The position numbers and the translations under genes were made by a program. From the NCBI RefSeq assembly GCF_033958435.1, contig NC_134158.1, positions 9,364,337 through 9,428,336 of the forward strand: a stretch of DNA of 64,000 nucleotides, in the 5' to 3' direction. Shown here one piece after another: positions 33,811 through 45,436 of the stretch (its first letter is position 1; each line of letters opens with the position of its first letter). Origin of the DNA: Carettochelys insculpta. Lineage: Eukaryota; Chordata; Testudines; Carettochelyidae. The notes below the pieces were generated by a model. It saw only the letters and a program-made list of their open reading frames with translations, had not been told where the DNA came from and did no database searches.

Positions 33811-35139
33811 AACGCCGTTTCCCTTCTCCCCACAGAAGTTGGGCCAATAAAAATTATAACCTCAACTTTGCCTCTCATACAGGTCACGTATCCTTATCCT
33901 GAGGTGGTAGGAGTTTGGGGAACAGGATGTAGGGATCTTGTCCTCTAGGAAGAGCTGGTTCCAACCACACCACAGCTCAGGAGCCCCAGGTGGTGCAGAG
34001 GGGACAAGGGGTCAGCTATTGGGCTTTTCCCTTGTGGGGCATCATTCCTACTGAAAATCATTCTCAGCCGACCTGCAGCGGCCTGTGCGTAGAACAGGGA
34101 CTGGCTGAAACTCTGAAATCCTGGATCCTCTCATCTGGCAGGATCATGGATCTTCCAGCACCAAAGAGTCCCTGGACTGGGAGGGAGAGGGAGCAGCTAC
34201 ACGAGCCACCAGAGCCCATGGTAGGGCAACCACAGTGGGCTGGCAGCAAAGTATCCAGGCTGTGAGCTTGCCTTGCCTTGAAGCAGTGGCCAGGGCTGAG
34301 AAACCAGCAGCCCAGGCCAGAAAGTGACAGCTCCTGGCTGGGGCCAGGCAAGAAGGTGAGACCCAGAGAAGCCACAGCTGGCGGGGCCCGGGAAACGGCT
34401 CAGCCACAGCTGGGGAGCCTGCAGGGGTTAGGCAACAGGTAGAAGGGAAGCCCTGGAGCTGGGGCTGGAGCGTCAGCAGAAGGGTACTGACCTCCCTTTG
34501 TCCGGGACAGCTGAGGTCCCGAGGGTGCCAAACCAGCGTGGCTCAGCCTGTGTGTAGGTTAGCAGCGGAGTACCAAGCAGGCCTTCGAATGTCAGAGGAG
34601 AGCCATTCTCAGTGCAAAAAGGAGGCTAAGAACTGAAAGCGCCACATGTAACTCCCCTTTGAGCACTAGAGACCAGCCAGGGAGAAGGTGGGAGTGGGAG
34701 GGGCTCTGCTAGCCGCAGCCCCACCCCCTCAGGAGAACAGGTGCCCCTCAGTCCTGCACAAAATACACCTGACCTAGTGAGTCTTCCATCCTGCAGTCGC
34801 ACAGCTGCTGGATTCTCTGGGGATGTGCTGCTGCAAGGCACCCAGTTACACACGAAGCCTATGAAGTACAGGCGGGAGCCGGCGGCCACTGTTAGAAGAC
34901 AAGGAACCGGAACCAGGGCTCCATGAGGGGACAGCCAGGTGGCAGGTTCATCAGCGATCAAGCACATAGCAATTGGATGCCCCCGCTGGGTTCACTCAGG
35001 CTCTGCTCGCCTCCTCTTCTCCACTCCATCCTACCCCACCAGAGCGAGCCCTTGGACCCATCTCACTCAACACTCCCACACCAGTTCAGACCCCAGGGCT
35101 TGTGTACTCCAGCAATTCACCAACTCCCATCCCAGTTTT
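33811..35139. other. No gene recognised
   Basis: Open frames are short and without domain similarity. No well-defined repeat was recognised. Confidence 0.35.
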
Positions 35140-35285
35140 GCAACTGGCCACCAGAGTTCAAATAATTTCACCACTCTGTGCCTCAGTCTCCCCATCAGGA
35201 AAATGGGCACAGCGACCCAGCTGTCCTTTGTAAAGTGTTTTGAGCTCTACGGATGAAATCTGCTAGGTAAGAGGTGCATGTTACT
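35140..35285 (-). repeat. MIR-type SINE fragment
   Basis: 'ctgtgcctcagtctccccat' plus 'gtaaagtgttttgagctcta' is the reverse complement of a MIR core and tail. Confidence 0.75.
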
Positions 35286-35504
35286 GTATTTTCTTATCCA
35301 CGATCTCCACCCCACCCACCAAAAGCTTATCCAGCATCCCAGGCCCCTTCTGTAGCAGCTCGATGGAACTATCTTTAAGCAAACAGAAGCACTCTTCCAC
35401 TGACAACAACCAACCAACACAAGATGATCCAAAGGCATCAAATATACACACATCTCTGATCACACGGTGGGCATGGAAACTTGTAGCTAACCCCAGGTAT
35501 TGCT

Positions 35505-36185
35505 CATGGAATCACAGAACACTAGGGCTGGAAGGGACCTCGAGAGGCCATCGAGTCCAGCCCCCTGCCCTCATGGCAGGACCAAGTACTGTCTAAAGCA
35601 TCCCTGATAGACATCCATCTAACCTGGTCTTAAATATCTCCAGCGATGGAGATTCCACAACCTCCCTTGCCAAGTTATTCCACTGTTTGACCACCCTGAC
35701 AGGAACTTTTTCCTAATGTCCAACCTAAACCTCCCTTGCTGCAGTTTAAGCCCATTGCTTCTTGTTCTATCCTCAGAGGCCAAGAAGAACAAGTTTTCTC
35801 CCTCCTCCTTATGACAACCTTTTAGATACTTGAAAACCACTATCATGTCTCCCCTCAATCTCCTCTTTTCTAAACTAAGCAAGCCCAATTCTTTCAGCCT
35901 TTCTTCGTAGGTCACATTCTCTAGAACTTTAATCATTCTTGTTGCTCTTTTCTGGACCCTCTCTAATTTCTCCACATCCTTCCTGAACTGCCGTGCCCAG
36001 AACTGGACACAATACTCCAGCTGAAGCCTAACCAGCGCAGAGTAGAGCGGGAGAATGACTTCTCATGTCTTGTTCACAACACACCTGTTAACGCATCTCA
36101 GAATCATGTTCTGTTTTTTTGCAACAGCACCACACTGTTGACTCATATTTAGCTTGTGGTCCACTATAACCCTGAGATCCCACTG
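35505..36185 (-). repeat. CR1 element, 5'-truncated
   Basis: The minus strand carries a C-terminal ORF2 piece ([38 protein letters not shown], then [20 protein letters not shown]) and a 3'UTR ending in 'attctatg'-like terminal sequence near 35505. It belongs to a subfamily distinct from the full-length copy at 41.3 kb (different 3'UTR). Confidence 0.9.
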
Positions 36186-37849
36186 ACACCCCAACCCCCT
36201 GCAAGAACCATCACTGTTGTAGCTGTATCCCAGGGACGCGCCCTCATTTCCAAGCTGGCGGCCTCATCCCGAACTCTCTCAAAATCCTGCTCCAGTAAGT
36301 TCCACTGATTAACCACAGTTTCCTTACCCTTCGTCATGCATTCGCTTTCTCCCGCCACTCCCTCTGCAGGATGGAAGCAAGGCGGAAGGAAACTGTCCTC
36401 CAGTGGCCAAGAGGAACAAGAGGACAATGGGAAGAGTGGCAGAAAAGCTTAGCTTCTCTCCCAGTTTTGAGAGGCGCATCATTAACAAGTCTCACCTGAT
36501 CCGTGCTGGCTCAGTGTTGCTGGTGGACACCAGGCTGCTGGTCCTCTCCTGGGGGAGGGGAGGGCCTCCAGGCTCCCCCCTCCCCCTTCCAGGAGCCCAC
36601 TCAAGGACTCAGTGCGGAAGGAGAGCAGGAGAGGGCCTCTCTGTCTCCTGCATGGCTCACACAGCTCCCCGCTATCCCAGTTCAGAGCCACTAACAATGA
36701 CCCACGCTGACAGGAGCGGGCAAGTTCGGTACTGGTCTCCCCCAGTCTTGAGATAATTCCCTCTCTCTCTTCAAGTGTCCTTCAAGATTCCCAGGGGAAA
36801 CCAACCATTACAGCCCCTCAGCTCCCCGGGTAGGAGAGCAGTAGCATACACAAGAGTCTGGCTTTCACTCCTCCCGCTCAACGCTGCTGTAGGTCACATC
36901 ACCTTGTTGCTGTTATCAGCTGGCTGCTCATCCCAGGGCACCTGCGTCTCCTGGTGAGCCCTCACTCTCCAGATTCGAGCCGGCGTGCCATCAGTTTCCG
37001 GAGCAAGCCAAAGTCCTGGCAGCCCATTCTTAAACTCTTGCTGGATCCCAGCCAGCTGGTCACATCTCCAGGAGGTAGCTACTGAGGGCCATCCTCATCT
37101 CCTCTCAATCCCTCCTTGGGTCTGTGTAACAGAAACCAAACTGTATTAGACACCAGCTTCCACCCCTGACGCTACTCTTGAGCATTCGTCCCCATGCTCT
37201 GTTGCTACAGACGGATGTTACCTCTCTTGCAGCGGAGCCACCCAATAAATCATCTCCCCCCTTAACATCTTCACCTCCTTTTGTGCGAGGCTTGCCCAAT
37301 TTTTCCCTCACCCCCACACCGCTCCCATGGTACATTCTCTTCCCCTACCCCCAGTCCTACATCTGACCAATGTCCCACCTCCTACCCCACCACGTATGTA
37401 CTCAGGAAGCCCCTTCCCCTCTTCACCTGTGGGATTTCCATGGGGTCTCAACTCCTGTCACCTCAACGGTACCTTCACCCAAGAGTTTCCTCATCACTCT
37501 GGCCCTGCGCGGCTCCCTCACTTTGCTCCCATAGGACTTTCATTCCAACAGCCCTACCAGTGCCATGGGACATCTGCCCTAACACAAAGCTCTGACCCAA
37601 GGGTGGCAGGGAGAGAGGGAAGGAGCTGCACCCGCCCCCCATCACCCTATAGGGAACCTCTCTCTTCCTTCCACAAAGGAGATATTTATCTATTCTTGAG
37701 TTCCCCAGTTCATCCACCCCTCCTCTGTCTGGGTGGACTGGCACAGCCACCCCCCTTCCACTCATGGGAGTGTCCTCAGATCACCTGCCACGGCTGTTCC
37801 TATCCACCTGTCCATCTGCGCCCTCTGCTCAGAAATGGGGAGGCGCAGC
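36186..37849. other. No gene recognised
   Basis: No coding exon, RNA gene or clear repeat was identified. CT-rich towards the right. Confidence 0.35.
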
Positions 37850-38380
37850 TCCTCCCCCAGCTGGAGATATAGGGAGCAACTCTTCTCCCCCTTCCCCCTA
37901 TCTGGAGACATGGGGCACAGCTCCTCTTGCCTGACCTGGTGATATGGAGGCTCAGCTCCCCTCCAGCTGGAGACATAAGGGGCAATTCCTTCCCCCTCCC
38001 CCCACCTGGAGACATAGGGGGCAATTCCTGCCCCCCCCCCACCTGGAGATACAGGGGGCAATTCCTTCCCCCTCCCCCCACCTGGAGACATAGGGGGCAA
38101 TTCCTGCCCCCTCCCCCCCACCTGGAGATACAGGGGGCACCTTTTCTCCCCTCCCCCCCACCTGGATATGGGGCACAGCTCCTCTCCCCTCACCAGGCGA
38201 TATGGGGGTGCAGCTCCCCCCACATGGAGATATGGGGGGCAACTCCTTCCCTCTCCCGCCACCTGGAGTCATGGGGGGCAGCCCCTCCCCTCACCCGGAG
38301 ACAGGGGGGGCAATTTCCCCCCCTCCCCCACCTGCAGATATGGGGGGCCAGCTCCTCCCCCCAGCTGGAGACATGGGGGC
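37850..38380 (+). repeat. Minisatellite of 31-41 bp units (about 15 copies)
   Basis: 'ctggagacat' or 'ctggagatat' variants recur at about 37861, 37902, 37936, 37967, 38005, 38043, 38082, 38122, 38162, 38193, 38224, 38262, 38295, 38332 and 38364, separated by C-rich runs. Long open frames on both strands here arise from the repeat. Confidence 0.93.
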
Positions 38381-38384
38381 TCCC

Positions 38385-38740
38385 GAGGCGGCTCCTGCCC
38401 CTCCCCCCCCGTTTCCCCACTGACCCAGAAGCCGCCTCAGCAACAGCCACCAGGGTTTCCAGCCACTTCCGCCTGCCAGCGCCGGAAGCGAACCCATGGC
38501 AACCGCTCGGCCCGCCCCACGTGGCTGGCGCCCCGGGAGCCACGCCCCCCGACGGGAACGCCCCGCCCCTGCCTCCTCCCCGAACGGCACGGAGCTGCCC
38601 GTTGGAACGTTGGCCACGCCCACACTGGGAACTCCGCCCGCCTCCGCTCCTTTCTCCACCCAACGGCTCGAGCTCGACCACGGAACAAACCATTCGGGTC
38701 GCACGGGGAAGGGCGGGACAAAAGCCCATTGTCTTCAAAA
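38385..38740. promoter_or_regulatory. CpG island, candidate (bidirectional) promoter
   Basis: Dense CpG with ETS-like sites ('gcgccggaagcg' and 'cacttccgcc'), an E-box in 'ccccacgtggc', GC boxes ('ccccgcccc') and several 'ccacgcc' motifs. It has the look of a housekeeping promoter. On the minus strand the nearest gene is MGAT1, whose coding exon has an upstream acceptor and so needs a distant first exon. No first-exon donor could be fixed with confidence. Confidence 0.55.
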
Positions 38741-39254
38741 TCCCTCCCGCGGCTTGACGCTTAGTCCTCTAACGCCCCTCCCTTTCCTCCCTATGGGAGT
38801 CACTCCACATACTTCTTTCTCAGGGGGATTTAATGCACATATCACTTTCCCCCCTCTGGGCGGAGTGGACGCGCCCAACTCGCCGCAGAGAAAGGGGCCT
38901 GGAAGAGTCCAATCCGACAGGTCTAGGGGAAGTTTGCACACCCTCTCCTTTGCTGCCTTGTTACAACACCTCCGCCTCCGTGGCTTTTCGGTTGGTGTCA
39001 CCAGTTGGTCGAAACGGTGAAAGTTGTTTTTTTCTCTCCTGATCCCCCGTTATTCCCCTCCTGATCCCCCCCTTTACTGGGGACAGTGGTACGGCCCGAA
39101 AGGGGGCTGTGTGGAGAGAGCCCTCTCTGTTGGGCAGCGGGAGGGGAGAAACCAAACCAGGCGCCAAGGGGGGTGGTGCGTGTTGGATTGTGCCACCGAA
39201 CCACACTGCCAACCTGGACTGAACAATGGTTCCTTCCCTGTCCTTAGGCCTCCT

Positions 39255-39525
39255 GCTCGGAACTTCCTTAGCCCCGCCCCGGTTTTTGGCCCCGCCCCCT
39301 CCCCTCCTTGGCCCTGCCCCTTAGCCCCTCCCCTGTTTCTGGCTCTTCCCACTGCTTCTAACCCCGCCCCTTTTGGCTTATTGCTTCCCGCTGCCTTAGC
39401 CCCACCCCTAATTCCTCTCCCCTTGGCTCCTCCCCATTGCTCCCGCCTCCTGCTTCTGGCCCCGCCCCTGCCTCTAGCCCCGCCCCTTTGGCTCCTCCCC
39501 CCTGCCTCCACCCGATCCACCCCTT
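39255..39525 (+). repeat. GC-box-rich imperfect tandem repeat
   Basis: 'agccccgcccc' and 'tggctcctcccc' alternate about a dozen times. Each carries a potential Sp1/KLF site. It lies about 0.5 kb from the CpG island. Confidence 0.75.
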
Positions 39526-39699
39526 CCCCGTTATTTCCCCTGGATCTGCCCAGATGCACCTGCCTCTGCTGCAGTGCAGCATAACACCTGCATATACTCA
39601 TGCCTGAGCCTTGCATGCGCATGTCCACATGTATGTGACTTCTGGTGGGAGCCAATCCCAACCCTGCCTATCACTTGCTGGCTTAAAAAGGGTTAAGAT

Positions 39700-39935
39700 T
39701 TTTTACCAATACAAACCATGAGGAACCCTAGGGCCCTTTACTGACTACCAGACTTACTGGGGCATCAGCTTTCACCCCTTAAAAACCTCTTGGCCGGATG
39801 CACATCCGATGTGGTTGTTCCGCACAAAAGCTGATGCCCTAAGAAATCTGTTAGTCTTTAAAAGGCCACAGGATTCCTCCTTTTTTACAGCGACAGCCTA
39901 ACACGGTGACCCCGTGAGACTTTTTTTGCCCATGT
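39700..39935 (+). repeat. Penelope-tail-related short repeat, degraded, duplicated end
   Basis: 'aaatctgttagtctttaaaa' and 'ggccacaggattcctcc', then 'cagcctaacacggtgacc' match the family at 10.7 kb. 'ggggcatcagctttcac' upstream reads as a reversed partial copy, suggesting two fragments head to head. Confidence 0.65.
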
Positions 39936-41306
39936 TAATTTCACTGCGTGTACGCAGCTCCACAAAAATATATCCAGGCGTAATTGTCAACATTTTCAGA
40001 CAGGCAAAGTAAGAGAAACAGAGCTGGAGAATTTATTCAGCTTTGGCATAAGGATATTGATATATTGCTATATTTTGACATGTGAGGTTGACAATGTGTT
40101 TGAACCTTTATAAAGCTTTAACTTCTGAAAATCTCAGTGCCAATGAACTCGCGAAATAATTATTGTCTGACCCGCCCTCTTCCTTGCTGACCCCCAACCC
40201 CTAATTTCCACACACGCAACCGCTTACAGTGATAAAATGTAAAAATGCTTAGAATCAGGATGTCATGGGGTTCGGGGTCCCCAAGCTCTGCACCTCATCT
40301 GCAGGCAGGAGTGACGCTCACTCAGCCGGGGAACAGCGGGTTTATTAGCCTACAGGGCACAGCGTCGTACAGAAGAGTCAATACAGCAGGCAGGGACAGT
40401 CAGTCCAATCCATGTTGGGGAGATGAGGCCCCGAGGGGCCCCTGGAGCTGGGGCCTTGCCCCCTCCTTTGTCTCTCTCTCTCCCAACCCAGACTAACTGC
40501 TTTCCGACTCCCAGTTCTAATGCAAACCCCTCAGGCTCCACCTCCCCCTTACTCTGCAGTACAGAGGTGTCACCTGGTTGCCAGGTTACCCTCAGCAGGA
40601 GCCCCCCACCCTCTGTGAGCCCCTCACGTACACATACATATCCCCCGCTCCATCACACGGGACTGATATTAGCCATAGAAATGATAAAAACATACAACTT
40701 GAAATCTGCCAGGCCTAATTATATACCCATTAAACTGAAGGGATAAAGACGGTCTCGCCAGCTGCTCGCCTCTGCTGGTTCTGCATCTCGTTGTTTCACT
40801 CACTCTGTCTGCCCATTAAGGCTCTGTGATTTATTTTCGGGTCACCATTGTTCTGTTACCATCTTTATTTTGTTATAATTCATTGCTTTGTATTTAATTA
40901 CTTACACACGCATAAGGGTGAGGGGGCGTTGACTTCCGTCAGTGAGGATGGCCAGGTAAGTCGATCGTAGATACGTCGATTCTAGCTACACAATTGCTGT
41001 AGCTGGAATTGCGTTATCTACAACTGACTTTAAGGATGAGCGTCGACCCGCCTTCGGATACCCGTGTTGCCCAATTTCCTCCAGACAGAGCCAGCTTTGT
41101 TCACGGACAGGGCGGAGGAAGGACCCAGTAGGGTGCCCAAAATATCCGACAGGCCTTGACATGCTCTTCTGTCTTCTGGGACTCACAGTGAGCCACCTCG
41201 GGTTTCCCAGCACCGTGTGTACACGTGGAAAAAGAGATTCAAATGCAGGTCTTCTGGATGGGAAAGGCTCCATGTCCCATTGTTGGCCTCTCCCTGGCCA
41301 GATCGG
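39936..41306. other. No gene recognised
   Basis: AT-rich then mixed sequence without recognised coding potential or a well-defined repeat. Confidence 0.35.
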
Positions 41307-41507
41307 ATATAAGAACATAAGAACATAAGAACATAAGAATGGCCATACTGGGTCAGACCAAAGGTCCATCAAGCCCAGCATCCCATCTGCCGACGGTGGC
41401 CAATGCCAGGCGCCCCAGAGAAGGAGAACAGAAGACAAGTGATTTATCTCCTGCCATCCATCTCCTGCCCTTGTTATGAAGGCTAGGGCACCATACTTTA
41501 TCCCTGG

Positions 41508-44500
41508 CTAATAGCCATTTATGGACCTGACCTGCAAAAATTTATCAAGCTCTTTTTTAAACCCTAATAGAGTCCTGGCCTTCACAGCCGCCTCGGGCAA
41601 GGAGTTCCACAGGTTGACTGTGCGCTGTGTGAAGAAAAATTTCCTTTTATTAGTTTTGAACCCACTACCCATCAATTTCATTTGGTGTCCCCTAGTTCTT
41701 GTATTATGGGAAAAGGTAAATAATTTTTCTATATTCACTTTCTCCACACCATTCATGATTTTATATACCTCTATCATATCGCCCCTCAATCGCCTCTTTT
41801 CCAAACTGAAAAGTCCCAGTCTCTCTAGCCTCTCCCCATATGGGACCCTTTCCAAGCCCCTAATCATCTTAGTCGCCCTTTTCTGAACCTTTTCTAATGC
41901 CAATATATCTTTTTTGAGGTGAGGAGACCACATCTGCACGCAGTACTCGAGATGTGGGCGTACCATAGTTTTATATAGGGGAAGTATGATATCTTTTGTC
42001 TTATTATCGATCCCTTTTTTAATAATTCCTAACATCCTATTTGCCTTACTAACTGCCGCTGCACACTGCATGGATGTCTTCAGAGAACTATCCACTATAA
42101 CTCCAAGATCCCTTTCCTGATCTGTCGTAGCTAAATTTGACCCCATCATGTAGTACGTGTAATTTGGGTTATTTTTTCCAACATGCATTACCTTACACTT
42201 ACCCACATTAAATTTCATTTGCCATTTTGCTGCCCAATCACTCAGTTTGCTGAGATCTTTTTGTAGTTCTTCACAATCCCTTTTGGTTTTGACTGTCCTG
42301 AACAACTTGGTGTCATCTGCAAACTTTGCCACCTCACTGCTTACCTCATTTTCCAGATCATTGATGAACAAGTTGAACAGGATCGGTCCCAGGACTGAGC
42401 CCTGGGGAACACCACTAGTTACCCCCCTCCATTGTGAAAATTTACCATTTATTCCCACCCTTTGTTTTCTGTCTTTTAACCAATTCCCGATCCATGAAAG
42501 GACCTTTCCTCCTATCCCATGACCACCTAATTTACATAAAAGCCTTTGGTGTGGGACCGTGTCAAAGGCTTTCTGGAAATCTAGGTATATTATGTCCACT
42601 GGGTGCCCCTTGTCCGCATGTTTATTAACCCCTTCAAAGAATTCTAATAGATTAGACAGACACGACTTCCCTCTGCAGAAACCATGCTGACTTTTGCCCA
42701 ACAATTCGTGCTCTTCTATGTGCCTTGCAATTTTACTCTTTACTAGTGTTTCTACTAATTTGCCTGGTACTGATGTTAAACTTATCGGTCTATAATTGCC
42801 AGGATCTCCTCTAGAGCCTTTTTTAAATATTGGTGTTATATTGGCCGTCTTCCAGTCATTTGGTACCAAAGTGGATTTAAAGGATAGGTTACAAACCACT
42901 GTTAATAACTCTGCAATTTCACATTTGAGTTCTTTCAGAACCCTTGGGTGAATGCCATCTGGTCCTGGAGACTTGTTACTATTCAGCTTATCAATTAATT
43001 CCAAAACCTCCTCTAATGTCACTTCAATCTGAGTGAGTTCCTCAGATTTGTCGCCTAAAAAGGCTGGCTCAGATTTAGGAACCTCTGTAACATCTTCAGC
43101 CGTGAAGACTGAAGCAAAGAAATCATTTAATCGCTCCGCAATGGCACTGTCTTCCTTGATCGCTCCTTTTATATCTTTATCATCCAAGGGCCCCACTGCT
43201 TTTTTAGCAGGCTTCCTGCTTCTAATGTATTTAAAAAACATTTTACTATTGTTTTTTGAATTTTTGGCTAGCTGTTCCTCAAACTCTTTTTTGGCTTTTC
43301 TTACTACATTATGACAGTTAATTTGGGAGTGTTTATGTTCCTTTCTATTTTCCTCACTAGGATTTGACTTCCACTTTTTAAAAGCTGCCCTTTTCTCTCT
43401 CACTGCCTTTTTAACATGGCTGTTTAGCCATGGTGGTTCTTTGTTAGGTCTCTTACTGTGTTTTTTTATTTGGGGTATACATTTAAGTTGGGCCTCTAGT
43501 ATGGTGTCTTTAAACAGTTTCCATGCAGCTTCCAGGGATTTTAGTTTAATTACTCTACCTTTTAGTTTCTGTTTAACTAGCTTCCTCATTTTAGTGTAAT
43601 TCCCCTTTTTGAAATTAAATGCCAGAGTGTTTGACCGCTGCGGTGTTCTTCCCAACACAGGAATATTAAAAGTTATTATATTGTGGTCACTATTTCCAAG
43701 CGGTCCAGTAACAGTTACCTCTTGGACCAGATCCTGCGTTCCAGTCAAGACTAGATCGAGAATCGACTCTCCCCTTGTGGGTTCCTGTACTAGCTGCTCC
43801 AAGAAGCAGTCATTTAAGGCATCAAGAAATTTAATCTCTGAATCCCGTCCTGAGGTGACATGCACCCAATCAATATGGGGATAATTGAAATCTCCTATTA
43901 TTACTGTGTTTTTTATTTTGATAGCCTCTCTAATCTCCCTCATCATTTCAGCATCACTATCACTGTCCTGGTTAGGTGGTCGGTAATATATTCCTAATGC
44001 CATATTCATATTAGAGGAATGAATTGTTATCCATAATGATTCTATGGAACATTTTGATTCCTTTAGGATTTTTACTTCATTTGATTCTATATTATCCTTC
44101 ACATATAGTACCACTCCGCCACCCGCACGACCTGTTCTGTCTTTCCGATATAATTTATATCCCGGTATGATAGTGTCCCACTGATTGTCCTCATTCCACC
44201 AGGTTTCTGAGATGCCTATTATGTCAACTTCCTCCTTTGATATGAGGTACTCCAGTTCACCCATCTTATTAGACAGACTCCTAGCATTAGTGTAAAAGCA
44301 TGTTAGAAAACTACCACTATTTATATGTCCGCCTTTCACAGACGTGGTGGATTTTTTTATGCACGATTGTTTCACATCTGATCTTGCCCATATATTATTT
44401 CCCACGTTCCCTATCTGACTAACTTCTAGGGAATCCCTGTCTATGGAGCCTCGTGTAAGAGAAGTCTCCGTCCGATCCAGGTGCTCCCCCGCACCAATCG

Positions 44501-44519
44501 GCTTTCCCCCACCTCTTAG
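41508..44519 (-). CDS. CR1 ORF2: endonuclease and reverse transcriptase
   Basis: The frame from 44405 (a GTG, not ATG) encodes 965 residues and is open further upstream to the ORF1 end. An APE-type endonuclease is at the N-terminus: [40 protein letters not shown] and the SDHNI histidine motif. The reverse transcriptase follows: [63 protein letters not shown] and the active site KFADDTKLF. The C-terminal region has [16 protein letters not shown]. It nicks target DNA and copies the element RNA (target-primed reverse transcription). The first in-frame ATG is inside the endonuclease domain, after its first catalytic motif, so normal AUG initiation would give a damaged enzyme; see the frameshift finding. 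Confidence 0.93.
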   Translation of the reverse strand, partial: LRGGGKPIGAGEHLDRTETSLTRGSIDRDSLEVSQIGNVGNNIWARSDVKQSCIKKSTTSVKGGHINSGSFLTCFYTNARSLSNKMGELEYLISKEEVDIIGISETWWNEDNQWDTIIPGYKLYRKDRTGRAGGGVVLYVKDNIESNEVKILKESKCSIESLWITIHSSNMNMALGIYYRPPNQDSDSDAEMMREIREAIKIKNTVIIGDFNYPHIDWVHVTSGRDSEIKFLDALNDCFLEQLVQEPTRGESILDLVLTGTQDLVQEVTVTGPLGNSDHNIITFNIPVLGRTPQRSNTLAFNFKKGNYTKMRKLVKQKLKGRVIKLKSLEAAWKLFKDTILEAQLKCIPQIKKHSKRPNKEPPWLNSHVKKAVREKRAAFKKWKSNPSEENRKEHKHSQINCHNVVRKAKKEFEEQLAKNSKNNSKMFFKYIRSRKPAKKAVGPLDDKDIKGAIKEDSAIAERLNDFFASVFTAEDVTEVPKSEPAFLGDKSEELTQIEVTLEEVLELIDKLNSNKSPGPDGIHPRVLKELKCEIAELLTVVCNLSFKSTLVPNDWKTANITPIFKKGSRGDPGNYRPISLTSVPGKLVETLVKSKIARHIEEHELLGKSQHGFCRGKSCLSNLLEFFEGVNKHADKGHPVDIIYLDFQKAFDTVPHQRLLCKLGGHGIGGKVLSWIGNWLKDRKQRVGINGKFSQWRGVTSGVPQGSVLGPILFNLFINDLENEVSSEVAKFADDTKLFRTVKTKRDCEELQKDLSKLSDWAAKWQMKFNVGKCKVMHVGKNNPNYTYYMMGSNLATTDQERDLGVIVDSSLKTSMQCAAAVSKANRMLGIIKKGIDNKTKDIILPLYKTMVRPHLEYCVQMWSPHLKKDILALEKVQKRATKMIRGLERVPYGERLERLGLFSLEKRRLRGDMIEVYKIMNGVEKVNIEKLFTFSHNTRTRGHQMKLMGSGFKTNKRKFFFTQRTVNLWNSLPEAAVKARTLLGFKKELDKFLQVRSINGY

Positions 44520-45436
44520 TTTAAAAACTGCTCTATGTCCTTTTTAATGTTTAATGCCAGCAGTCTGGATCCACCTTGATTTAGGTGGAGCCCATCCTTC
44601 CTGTATAGGCTCCCCCTACCCCAAAAGTGTCCCCAGTTCCTAATAAATCTAAACCCCTCTTCCCTACACCATCGTCTCATCCACGCATTGAGACTCTGAA
44701 GTTCTGCCTGTCTATCTGGCCCTGCGCGTGGAACTGGAAGCATTTCAGAGAATGCCACCAAAGATGTTCTGGATTTCAGTCTCCTTCCTAGTAACCTAAA
44801 TTTGGCCTCCAGAACATCTCTTCTACCCTTCCCTATGTCATTGGTACCAACATGTACCACGACGACCGGCTCCTCCCCAGCACTGCCCATAAGTCTGTCT
44901 AGATGCCTCGAGAGATCCGCAACCTTCGCACCAGGCAGGCAAGTCACCATACGGTTCTCCCGGTCATCACAAACCCAACTATCTATATTTCTAATGATGG
45001 AATCCCCCACTACTAAAACCTGCTTCTTCCTAACAGCTGGCGCTCCCTCCCCCGGAGAAGTATCCTCGGCACGAGAGGATACATCACCCTCTGGAAGGAG
45101 GGTCCCAACTACGGGATGGTTTCCCTCTGCTCCCATTGACTGCTCTCCTTCCCTGAGCCTTTCATCCTCCGTAACAGCCTCAGGACTGTCAGATTGGAGG
45201 TGGGACAGCCCTACTATGTCCCGGAAAGTCTCATCCACAAACACCTCTGCCTTCCTTAGCTCCTCCAGTTCAGCCACCCTGGCCTCCAAAGCACGCACTC
45301 GGTCTCTGAGGGCCAGGAGCTCCTTGCATCGAGCGCACACATACGCCACCCGCCCACAGGGTAGGTAGTCATACATACTGCACTCGACACAATAAACAGG
45401 ATAGCCCCCACTCTGCTGCTGGGCTTCTGCCTCCAT
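44516..45436 (-). CDS. CR1 ORF1: zinc-binding, coiled-coil and SGNH-esterase protein
   Basis: 306 residues from an ATG at 45436 to TAA at 44518-44516. The N-terminus has paired cysteines (YCVEC ... [11 protein letters not shown]) resembling the zinc-finger-like motif described for turtle CR1 ORF1. A leucine-rich coiled coil follows ([20 protein letters not shown], about residues 40-60), then an acidic linker. The C-terminal SGNH-hydrolase (esterase) domain has VGDSIIRN with the catalytic Ser, [11 protein letters not shown], and KDGLHLN carrying the Asp and His. ORF1 proteins bind element RNA and assemble the particle; the role of the esterase is unclear. The last codons are TTT TTA AAC TAA, which form a slippery site. 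Confidence 0.93.
   Translation of the reverse strand: MEAEAQQQSGGYPVYCVECSMYDYLPCGRVAYVCARCKELLALRDRVRALEARVAELEELRKAEVFVDETFRDIVGLSHLQSDSPEAVTEDERLREGEQSMGAEGNHPVVGTLLPEGDVSSRAEDTSPGEGAPAVRKKQVLVVGDSIIRNIDSWVCDDRENRMVTCLPGAKVADLSRHLDRLMGSAGEEPVVVVHVGTNDIGKGRRDVLEAKFRLLGRRLKSRTSLVAFSEMLPVPRAGPDRQAELQSLNAWMRRWCREEGFRFIRNWGHFWGRGSLYRKDGLHLNQGGSRLLALNIKKDIEQFLN
44519..44525 (-). promoter_or_regulatory. Candidate -1 ribosomal frameshift site (T TTA AAC) in CR1
   Basis: On the element strand the ORF1 codons TTA and AAC, preceded by T, form U UUA AAC in the correct phase, with the UAA stop next. A -1 slip enters a frame with no stop that runs 38 codons into the 965-codon ORF2 frame. Downstream, CCGAT...ATCGG enclosing GGTGC...GCACC can fold into a stable hairpin, about 17 nt after the heptamer, and TAAGAG can pair with CTCTTA around it. 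Confidence 0.6.

Noticed and set aside
37927..38757. 276-codon open frame and several minus-strand frames over the minisatellite
   Set aside because: Created by tandem units lacking stops; the protein is just the repeat followed by CpG-island translation.
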